Positions 1 through 5,493 of a DNA stretch of 6,569 nt are shown here, piece by piece (positions within the stretch are counted from its first letter, which is position 1; each line of letters opens with the position of its first letter). Where the stretch lies: contig CACPCY010000027.1 of NCBI GenBank assembly GCA_902632575.1, positions 1-6,569 on the forward strand, read 5' to 3'. Position numbers and translations under genes: made by a program. Under the pieces are notes generated by a model, which did no database searches, had not been told where the DNA came from, and saw only the letters and a program-made list of their open reading frames with translations. Source of the stretch: an uncultured Alphaproteobacteria bacterium. Lineage in GTDB: Bacteria > Pseudomonadota > Alphaproteobacteria > HIMB59.

Positions 1-48
1 CAAATTTTTTGATGTTGGTATTAGATCTTGAATACTTGAGATTTTCAC
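1..48 (-). CDS. Possible 5' fragment of an unidentified gene, cut by the left edge
   Basis: On the minus strand a GTG at 46-48 opens a frame of 16 codons (reading V/M-K-I-S-S-I-Q-D-L-I-P-T-S-K-N-L) that stays open to the window edge. It begins 24 bases after the pxpC stop, so it could be the next gene of the leftward pxpBC operon. No Shine-Dalgarno sequence precedes it. The fragment is too short to assign to a family, and an open frame of 16 codons can arise by chance. On the plus strand one frame is also open across this stretch, until a stop at about 99-101, so direction is not settled. Treat it as a pointer to what may lie further left. Confidence 0.25.
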   Translation of the reverse strand, partial: MKISSIQDLIPTSKNL

Positions 49-72
49 TTTTAATTATACATAAAATCTGTG

Positions 73-951
73 CTAATAGATTGTTTGTAAATCAAAGGTA
101 ATTTTGGTTTCAGGGGGGAGTTGAGAGATTCTTGAAATATCTACTTCATTTAAAATTGCAATTTTTGGATATCCCCCAGTACAAGGAATGTCCCGCATTA
201 ATATAATGGGTTGCCCATCACTTGGTACTTGGATAGACCCAGGCAATATTCCTTCAGACAAAATATCATGAGACTTAGAACTAATGAGACTCTCACCTTT
301 GAGCCTGATACCCATTCGATCACTTTGATTAGTTATTGTAAAAACACTGCTAATAAAAGATTGTAGAGTAATGTCTGAGAAATATTGAAGTTGAGGGCCG
401 GGATATACTTTGAAGTTAGTTACCTTCTCTAAATTAGGTTTTGGTATAGAGATAAGATCCCAAGAGCTGACATCTTTACTAATATGAAATGTATCTTCGT
501 TATTAAGAGGCCGATTAATAGAACCTATTCCTGCTTTTGTGTCAGTAGAGTAACTATTAAGACAAGGCTTTAACCCAAGTCCATGCTCAAAAGCTATGTA
601 TCCATATACTGAGTCTATTGTATTGTGAATAATCAATTCATCACCCTCAAATAAATTAATACTCTTATAGGGCTGGCACTCAAGCTGGCTATTGTTATTT
701 TTCTGAATACTCATATTACAATTACCACCAACACAAATCTTAACTGATCCCTCTTTTACTTTTATTGATGGCCCCACATATGCAAATTCTATAAATTGAT
801 TTTGATGATTGGGTATAATTTTTTGCAACTCTATAATAATTCTTTGGTCCATTGCTCCGCTTGGTGAAACTCCTAAGTGCTGATATTGAAATCTTCCAAA
901 GTCTTGAATCGTTGAATGAGTTCCTGTACGAGTGATTATGATTGAGTTCAT
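73..951 (-). CDS. pxpC: 5-oxoprolinase subunit PxpC (biotin-dependent carboxyltransferase / KipA family)
   Basis: This encodes 292 residues, slightly short for a family usually near 310-340. PxpC is one of three subunits of the prokaryotic 5-oxoprolinase, a cytoplasmic enzyme that opens 5-oxoproline (pyroglutamate) to glutamate using ATP. Visible family marks are the N-terminal TIQDFGR (14-20) followed by LGVSPSGAMD (26-35), GGNC (75-78), the YPGPQLQYF block (183-191), a QSDRMGIRLKG stretch (209-219), and the C-terminal LSEGILPGSIQVPSDGQP (231-248) with TGGYPKIA (258-265). The usual TTGGYP appears as CTGGYP. The ATG overlaps the pxpB stop as ATGA, with an AAGGAA ribosome site 8 bases upstream, so it is cotranscribed with and probably translationally coupled to pxpB. 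The related urea amidolyase/allophanate hydrolase subunit 2 is the main alternative name. The complete pxpA-pxpB context makes 5-oxoprolinase the better call. Confidence 0.93.
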   Translation of the reverse strand: MNSIIITRTGTHSTIQDFGRFQYQHLGVSPSGAMDQRIIIELQKIIPNHQNQFIEFAYVGPSIKVKEGSVKICVGGNCNMSIQKNNNSQLECQPYKSINLFEGDELIIHNTIDSVYGYIAFEHGLGLKPCLNSYSTDTKAGIGSINRPLNNEDTFHISKDVSSWDLISIPKPNLEKVTNFKVYPGPQLQYFSDITLQSFISSVFTITNQSDRMGIRLKGESLISSKSHDILSEGILPGSIQVPSDGQPIILMRDIPCTGGYPKIAILNEVDISRISQLPPETKITFDLQTIY

Positions 952-1667
952 GACGAGTATTCCTTGATCAATTCATTTAATGAAAAATTATATTTTCTAA
1001 TTTGTTGAAACTCTGAAAGCGAGACGGAGTAAAATTTTACTTCATCACCTGCAAGAAAAAGGGAAGGATAAGAACTTTGCAAATCGAAAATATCAAATGG
1101 TATTTGTCCAATTATATTCCAACCACCAGGAGAAACTTTTGGATATATACAGGTATGGTTTTTTGCTATGCCAATGGATCTAGCAGGAATTTTTACCCTT
1201 GGAGTAGCTAACCGCGGTGTGATTAATTGGGAGGGAACATCCCCTAAATATGGAAACCCCGGCATGAATCCTATATAATATGTATAGTAACGAACTGATG
1301 AATGAAGATTGATAACCTCTTCTTTTGTAATCTGGTGTAGTTTTTGGATGATCTTCATATCTAAAGCAAAATCTTCATTATAACATGCTGGTATTTCCCA
1401 TGTTTTAGTGATTTTTTTGTTAGTTTGAGAGTTTGTATCTCTCATTTTCATAATAATTTTGTCTTTGTTTTGATCTCTAATTTTTGAATTCTCAAAAATT
1501 ACAACTATTTTATTGAAGGAGGGAATAATGTTAAGTGATTGAAGATTAAGGTTTGAAATATTTAAAAATGCCTCATTAACCTCCTGTGAAATAGATTTTG
1601 AGGTTTCATTTCCAAAATCTAAGACTAAACCCCGATCCCCATAAGAATTTATTCCTTTGAAATACAC
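948..1667 (-). CDS. pxpB: 5-oxoprolinase subunit PxpB (KipI / allophanate hydrolase subunit 1 family)
   Basis: This encodes 239 residues, normal for PxpB. It acts with PxpA and PxpC in ATP-dependent cleavage of 5-oxoproline to glutamate in the cytoplasm. Family motifs in order are YGDRGLVLDFG (9-19, the usual N-terminal YGDRALL-type motif), IPACY (92-96), GFMPGFPYLG (133-142), PRLATPRVKIPARSIGIA (151-168), SPGGWNIIG (179-187) and a C-terminal LAGDEVKF (205-212). The start is the GTG at 1665-1667. It places the YGDR motif at residue 9 as in homologues, and I see no ATG or other common start codon in frame just upstream. There is no Shine-Dalgarno sequence, so translation may be leaderless. The gene heads a leftward pair with pxpC and is divergent from pxpA. 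In Bacillus the homologue KipI was described as a kinase inhibitor, but the Pxp role fits this setting. Confidence 0.95.
   Translation of the reverse strand: MYFKGINSYGDRGLVLDFGNETSKSISQEVNEAFLNISNLNLQSLNIIPSFNKIVVIFENSKIRDQNKDKIIMKMRDTNSQTNKKITKTWEIPACYNEDFALDMKIIQKLHQITKEEVINLHSSVRYYTYYIGFMPGFPYLGDVPSQLITPRLATPRVKIPARSIGIAKNHTCIYPKVSPGGWNIIGQIPFDIFDLQSSYPSLFLAGDEVKFYSVSLSEFQQIRKYNFSLNELIKEYSS
960..965 (-). promoter_or_regulatory. Ribosome binding site for pxpC
   Basis: On the minus strand AAGGAA lies 8 bases before the pxpC ATG, inside the last codons of pxpB. It is one of only two clear Shine-Dalgarno sequences in the window. It supports the ATG at 949-951 and independent loading or reinitiation at the ATGA overlap. 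Confidence 0.6.
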
Positions 1668-1673
1668 GCTAAT

Positions 1674-1701
1674 ATCATAATGTAACTTTGATGCATTTGA
1701 A
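1674..1701 (-). promoter_or_regulatory. Candidate pxpBC promoter inside the pxpA 5' end
   Basis: On the minus strand a TATGAT (-10-like, 1674-1679) lies 16 bases downstream of TTCAAA (-35-like, 1696-1701). The predicted transcription start falls at or next to the pxpB GTG (1667), which would give a leaderless message and explain the missing Shine-Dalgarno. The -35 match is weak (4 of 6) and AT-rich DNA yields such matches by chance, so this is only a candidate. A plus-strand CATAAT at 1676-1681 overlaps it and could serve pxpA, but I found no convincing -35 for it. Confidence 0.25.
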
Positions 1702-2464
1702 TAAAATTAATTTAAATTCTGATATAGCAGAAAAAGATCTCAGTTTTTTTGATACTGTTGATATGCAGCTAATAAATAAAATTGCCTCTGCTAATCTTTC
1801 TTGTTTATATCATGGGGGGTCAAAAGACGTTGTTTTTAAAGCACTAAGTTACTGTAAAACAAAACATGTTTCAGTTGGTGCGCATATCTCTTTTTTAGAT
1901 AGAGATAATTTTGGGCGCACAAAAATTAATTGGAACAAAAAACTAATCCAAGAAATTATCAAAGACCAATTAATGTTTATGCATAATCTTGCCTCTGATA
2001 TTAATTTTCCAGTAACACATGTTAAGCTTCACGGGGCTTTGAGTAATATGGCATGCGTTGATCAAGACCTTTCCAGTGAAATAGTAGATTTTTTAAAAAA
2101 AAATTACCCATCAATGATATTACTTGCACCAGCTTTAAGTGAACTTGCTAAAATTGGTATGAAAAGCAACATACCTACCGCCCTTGAGATTTTTGCAGAT
2201 CGCACATATGAGGATGATGCTACTTTAACACCTCGATCTTTTAATGACTCTTTGATTACAGATCCAAACAGCGCTAAGGAACACGTAAAGGCCATGCTTA
2301 CTCAAGGAGGAATTATTTCACGTAATGGGGATACTCTAAAAACAAATATTCATTCAGTGTGTGTTCACAGTGATACGCCAAATAGTGTTGAAATTTCTGA
2401 ACAAATTTGCATACTCCTTCATGAAATGAAGATAAAAAAAGCAGCTCTTCAAGAATTTTTCTAG
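1691..2464 (+). CDS. pxpA: 5-oxoprolinase subunit PxpA (LamB/YcsF family), motif-divergent
   Basis: This encodes 257 residues, the usual PxpA length. PxpA works with PxpBC to hydrolyse 5-oxoproline to glutamate with ATP. The fold signature runs in the right order: INLNSDIAE (6-14), SCLYHGGS (37-44), VGAHISFLD (62-70) then FGR (74-76), HVKLHGAL (110-117), EIFADRTY (166-173), LTPRS (179-183) and VCVHSDTP (223-230). His41, His65, His110, His114, Asp170 and His226 sit at conserved positions. From memory the common forms are DLNCDLGE, CGFHAGD, GAHPGYPD, VKPHGALYN and VHGDTP, so several near-invariant residues are replaced here. I chose the ATG at 1691 because it places the LN-D motif where homologues have it; a TTG one codon upstream is the only close alternative. 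There is no Shine-Dalgarno. The gene diverges from pxpB and is followed 7 bases on by a cyclotransferase-like gene. It contains an uninterrupted A9 tract at 2095-2103. Confidence 0.93.
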   Translation: MHLNKINLNSDIAEKDLSFFDTVDMQLINKIASANLSCLYHGGSKDVVFKALSYCKTKHVSVGAHISFLDRDNFGRTKINWNKKLIQEIIKDQLMFMHNLASDINFPVTHVKLHGALSNMACVDQDLSSEIVDFLKKNYPSMILLAPALSELAKIGMKSNIPTALEIFADRTYEDDATLTPRSFNDSLITDPNSAKEHVKAMLTQGGIISRNGDTLKTNIHSVCVHSDTPNSVEISEQICILLHEMKIKKAALQEFF

Positions 2465-2466
2465 GA
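2463..2466 (+). promoter_or_regulatory. Ribosome binding site for the cyclotransferase gene
   Basis: AGGA overlaps the pxpA stop codon and ends 5 bases before the ATG at 2472. It supports that start and suggests that translation of the two genes is linked. Confidence 0.5.
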
Positions 2467-2471
2467 CTAAT

Positions 2472-2969
2472 ATGAATAACTATTTTTTTTACGGCACTCT
2501 TCGCTCTATTGCAATATTAGAGAAGGTTATAGGAGGAAAAATTGATCACTTAAAAATAACTCCAGCTTTTGCACCGAAAAGTGAATTGCGTTTAGTCATT
2601 AATGAAAACTTCCCTGTAATAATCTTCGGTGAAAATTATTCAGGCGTTGAAGGTATAGTGGTTAAAGGGTTAAGAGAAGAAGATATCACACGTATACGCT
2701 TTTTTGAAGATGTAGAGTTTTCTCCTAAAACAATGATTATAGACATAGAGGGAATTCAAGAAGAGGTTAATTTTTTTTCACAAAAAGGAGTTGATCCTTC
2801 TTTAGACCCTTGGGTCTATGATGAGTGGAAAGAAAAAGAGGAAGCTTTGTCCTTAGTGACCACTGATCTTTGGATGCAACTTTATGGAAAATATACAGCT
2901 GAAGAGGCAGATCAATATTGGAATGATGTAAAAAAGCAGGCATATCATCAATACCTCTCTCAACAATGA
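2472..2969 (+). CDS. Gamma-glutamylcyclotransferase-like protein (AIG2/GGCT family)
   Basis: This 165-residue protein probably adopts the AIG2/GGCT fold, whose enzymes cyclise gamma-glutamyl groups to release 5-oxoproline in the cytoplasm. The N-terminal FFYGTLR (5-11) is the family's substrate-loop signature. VEGIVVKGL (59-67) is the typical central strand, and the FFED segment gives Glu79, in the place of the conserved catalytic acid that usually reads yEg. The C-terminal third is Trp-rich (WVYDEW near 118-123, then LWMQLYG 137-143 and a terminal helix), resembling alphaproteobacterial family members I recall. The gene lies 7 bases after pxpA, whose product consumes 5-oxoproline, so a shared pathway is attractive. 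A caution: similar alphaproteobacterial proteins occur, as I remember, beside NUDIX hydrolases, and many AIG2-like proteins have unproven activity. Two T8 tracts (2483-2490, 2771-2778) fall in the gene. The 3' end overlaps the phosphatase gene by 4 bp. Confidence 0.85.
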   Translation: MNNYFFYGTLRSIAILEKVIGGKIDHLKITPAFAPKSELRLVINENFPVIIFGENYSGVEGIVVKGLREEDITRIRFFEDVEFSPKTMIIDIEGIQEEVNFFSQKGVDPSLDPWVYDEWKEKEEALSLVTTDLWMQLYGKYTAEEADQYWNDVKKQAYHQYLSQQ

Positions 2970-3523
2970 AAATTGTCAATTTATTTTTCATAATTTTTAT
3001 ATTTTTTACATTTAATTCCTTATCTGATGAAACAACAAGTTGGGAATTATTGAAAGAGGGCGGTAAAGTAGTTTTTATTCGTCACGCATATGCTCCTGGA
3101 GGCGGTGATCCCAATAATTTTGAATTATACGATTGTTCAACGCAAAGAAATTTAAATGAACAAGGAATTAATCAATCTAAAAGAATGGGAAAATTATTCT
3201 CTGAATATTCTATTCCAATAGACTCTGTTTATTCCAGCCAATGGTGTCGCTGCAAAGAAACCGCTCGTCTGGCATTTGGGAATTTTGAGAGCCTAAGTGC
3301 CTTAAATTCAACATTTGCTGCTGATTTTCAAAAAAACCATTCAGAACAAATGTATGAATTACATCAATTCATAAAAAATTGGGACGACAGTCAAGGTAAT
3401 TTAATATTTGTAACCCATTATGTAATTGTAGGAGGTTTTCTTGACTATTATCCAAGCTCAGGAGAAATGGTGATAACCGATAAATCTCTATCAGTTCTTG
3501 GTTCTATTAAAATAAATTTTTAA
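2966..3523 (+). CDS. Secreted histidine phosphatase family protein (RHG/RHA type)
   Basis: This encodes 185 residues. A lysine followed by a very hydrophobic stretch (residues 3-16) and a small-residue region (about 17-20) looks like a signal peptide, so the enzyme should act in the periplasm. The catalytic core is plain: FIRHAYAPGGGDP (37-49) carries the phospho-acceptor His40 with Arg39, WCRCKETARLAFG (93-105) carries Arg95 and Glu98, and VTHYV (149-153) supplies the second histidine, His151. SGEMV (165-169) matches the C-terminal region of this subgroup. Such proteins remove phosphate from small molecules or envelope components; the substrate cannot be read from sequence. The ATG overlaps the upstream stop as ATGA, so translation is coupled to the cyclotransferase gene. 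The stop interlocks with that of the convergent hupE-like gene in TTAA, leaving no room for an intrinsic terminator. Confidence 0.92.
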   Translation: MKIVNLFFIIFIFFTFNSLSDETTSWELLKEGGKVVFIRHAYAPGGGDPNNFELYDCSTQRNLNEQGINQSKRMGKLFSEYSIPIDSVYSSQWCRCKETARLAFGNFESLSALNSTFAADFQKNHSEQMYELHQFIKNWDDSQGNLIFVTHYVIVGGFLDYYPSSGEMVITDKSLSVLGSIKINF

Positions 3524-4623
3524 AAGAATACCCTTTCAACAAACCAATATAAACCGATTATTGAAATTATCATGGAAATAGGAATTTGTAAAAATGTTCG
3601 ATACCAACTTTGACGTGAAGGTATTATAAAAATTATTGATGCAAAGAAAATAATTGCTATCTGTGCTATTTCTACACCAATGTTAAATGAGATTAAACTT
3701 AAGACAAGTTGACTAGTATTTAAACCAATATCTCCCAGCACAAATGCAAAACCTAAACCATGAATTAATCCAAAAATAAAAATTATTAAATACCGAAGTA
3801 AAGTTGAACGTCTTTGAAAAATATTCTCAATTGCAACATAGCTTATAGATAATGCTATTAACGGTTCAACAATAGCAGCAGGGATAAAAATTAAATTAAA
3901 ACTAGCTAGAATAAGTGTGATCGAATGCGCAATTGTAAACATTGTGACTTGAAGTAATAAAGGTTTAAATTTGATAGCGTAAAAAAAGATACCTATTATG
4001 AATAAGATATGGTCAAGTCCCTTAGGAACAATATGCTCTATACCTAAAACCAAATATTCAATTGTTGTACTTAAAGCTGAAGACCGTGTCTGTTGGGATA
4101 TGAATGATGATCTTTCAGCAGGTTGTAAATAAGTTGTAAATAAAACAGACTCTTTTGATAAATCCTCAAAATGTCTAATTACCACGGGACCCAATTCTTT
4201 TTCAAATTGAATGGTAAAAAACTCATCTTTTATTTCAAAATCTATGCTTAAAGCTGTATCTCTAGGAAATTCATCGTTTATTTCTTGAAAAGTTTCTACA
4301 TGTCTTAAAGAAAGTGGAATAGTTTCATCTCCAATATTGATTTTAATCTTATCTGTAAATTTGTTTTCATTTTCTATGACCATTTTCTCTACTTCTTCAG
4401 TGGAAAGGGCACGTAATTCATCATATTTTTGAGATTGAGGTGAGTCGTTGGTATCCTGATATAAAGAGGCATCAATTTCAGAAAGAACAGTTTCTGCATT
4501 TAATTTTAATTCGATTGATGCATTTCCTTCAATAATGGTAATATCCATCACCGCGGGACTAATTTCGTGTGAATGCAGAGGAGAGCTCAATATTAAAATT
4601 AGAAAAAATAAGTGCTTAATCAT
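3520..4623 (-). CDS. HupE/UreJ family membrane protein (HupE/UreJ_2), probable metal permease
   Basis: From the ATG at 4621-4623 this encodes 367 residues: a signal peptide (1-18, ending LHS before His19-Glu20), a periplasmic domain to about residue 175, and six or so membrane helices in the C-terminal half. Family motifs in the membrane part are GIEHIVPKGLDHILF (194-208; His197, Asp204, His205), TIAHSITL (His233), VEPLIALSI (Glu253), GLIHGLGFA (His288) and FNIGVEIAQ (Glu318). HupE/UreJ proteins are nickel or cobalt permeases next to hydrogenase or urease genes; the longer version seen here is less well characterised. An ATG 24 bases upstream (4647) is possible but adds eight charged residues before the signal peptide and would run into the divergent gene. 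The gene is head-to-head with a DUF4198 gene, supporting a metal role. No urease or hydrogenase gene is visible. Confidence 0.92.
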   Translation of the reverse strand: MIKHLFFLILILSSPLHSHEISPAVMDITIIEGNASIELKLNAETVLSEIDASLYQDTNDSPQSQKYDELRALSTEEVEKMVIENENKFTDKIKINIGDETIPLSLRHVETFQEINDEFPRDTALSIDFEIKDEFFTIQFEKELGPVVIRHFEDLSKESVLFTTYLQPAERSSFISQQTRSSALSTTIEYLVLGIEHIVPKGLDHILFIIGIFFYAIKFKPLLLQVTMFTIAHSITLILASFNLIFIPAAIVEPLIALSISYVAIENIFQRRSTLLRYLIIFIFGLIHGLGFAFVLGDIGLNTSQLVLSLISFNIGVEIAQIAIIFFASIIFIIPSRQSWYRTFLQIPISMIISIIGLYWFVERVFF

Positions 4624-4629
4624 TCGGTC

Positions 4630-5463
4630 ATGTTTACCAAAATTCATCTAAAAATTCTTTATATTTTTTTGCTTCTTATTGCTTGTTTTATTAGAGCAAA
4701 CGCTCATGAATTTTGGATCGAGCCCAAGCAATATCAACTTAATGATGACTTAATAAATGCTCACTTGAGGGTAGGACAAGAATTTCAAGGTATGGTTTTA
4801 ATGTATAATCCAAAAGATTTTAAAACATTTAAAATATTATCTGGATCTAAAAATAAAAAAGAAAAAATTAAGGGCATACTAGGTGATGTGCCTGCAATTA
4901 ATATAACCACTAATTTAGACAATTTATTAATTATTTATCATGAAACTAAAGATAAATATGTTGATTATAAAAAGTTTCAAAAATTCGAGGATTTTGTTAA
5001 TGAAAAAGGTTACCAGCATCTAATCAATACTCATTTTGAGAAAGGATTTCCCGAAAGTAATTTTATTGAGAGTTATCGTCGGTATGCAAAATCTCTCATT
5101 ACATTAAATGGCAATGAGGGGAAGGATAAAAAAACAGGACTTATATTTGAATTTGTTTTAGACCAAAATCCTTACAAAGAATTGAACTCAAAGCAAATGA
5201 GTGGAGTTTTATATTACAAAAAAAAACCACTAAAAAATAATCTTGTTACAATTTTTTCGAAATATAAAAATACCAAGTTATCAATTGTAAATACCATAAC
5301 GGATGATAATGGAAAATTCACTTTTGATATTGAACCAGGAAGGGAATACCTTTTAGACTCAGTTGTGATTTATCCATTAAAAGCAAACCCAGAAAAAAAT
5401 GAGCCAATCTGGCATAGTGATTGGGCATCAACAACTTTCTTAATACCTAAAAATAATCTTTAA
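4630..5463 (+). CDS. DUF4198 exported protein, possible metal-uptake accessory (NikK-like family)
   Basis: From the ATG at 4630 this encodes 277 residues. The N-terminus has Lys4 and Lys8, a hydrophobic core (9-21), then ANA (23-25) before HEFWIEP (26-32), the hallmark start of mature DUF4198 proteins. The C-terminal part carries a beta-sandwich style TDDNGKFTFDIEPGREYLL segment and ends with WHSDWASTTFLIP, typical of the family. DUF4198 proteins are extracytoplasmic and some accompany nickel ECF transporters; that link, plus the divergent HupE-like neighbour, suggests metal binding or delivery. LIAC (16-19) also satisfies a lipobox, so the protein might instead be a lipoprotein anchored at Cys19. 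A GTG at 4612 is an alternative start but would overlap the opposing gene and lengthen the signal. No Shine-Dalgarno is present. An A9 run lies at 5218-5226. Confidence 0.87.
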   Translation: MFTKIHLKILYIFLLLIACFIRANAHEFWIEPKQYQLNDDLINAHLRVGQEFQGMVLMYNPKDFKTFKILSGSKNKKEKIKGILGDVPAINITTNLDNLLIIYHETKDKYVDYKKFQKFEDFVNEKGYQHLINTHFEKGFPESNFIESYRRYAKSLITLNGNEGKDKKTGLIFEFVLDQNPYKELNSKQMSGVLYYKKKPLKNNLVTIFSKYKNTKLSIVNTITDDNGKFTFDIEPGREYLLDSVVIYPLKANPEKNEPIWHSDWASTTFLIPKNNL

Positions 5464-5493
5464 TTTTTATTAATTAGTATAAAATAGATAATT

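Noticed and set aside
25..45. Imperfect hairpin (7-bp stem with two G-U pairs) followed by TTTT on the plus strand
   Set aside because: The stem is weak and AT-rich, the T tract is short, and no plus-strand gene is established to its left; not good enough for a terminator.
73..1667. Annotation of the pxpB-pxpC pair as allophanate hydrolase / urea amidolyase subunits
   Set aside because: The families share these names, but adjacency to pxpA and absence of an amidase or biotin carboxylase gene favour 5-oxoprolinase.
2104..2295. Minus-strand open frame of 63 codons inside pxpA
   Set aside because: It lies wholly antisense to a gene with clear family motifs and shows no recognisable domain; a shadow frame.
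2767..2991. Minus-strand open frame of 74 codons over the cyclotransferase/phosphatase junction
   Set aside because: It is antisense to two well-supported genes, with no motif or ribosome site.
4612..4629. GTG start at 4612 for the DUF4198 gene
   Set aside because: It would overlap the opposing gene's start and extend the signal peptide with no benefit; the ATG at 4630 gives a normal n-region.
5478..5485. TATAAAAT resembling a -10 box before the small membrane protein gene
   Set aside because: No credible -35 lies 15-19 bases upstream, and such strings are frequent in AT-rich DNA; the gene is more simply explained as part of the upstream transcript.
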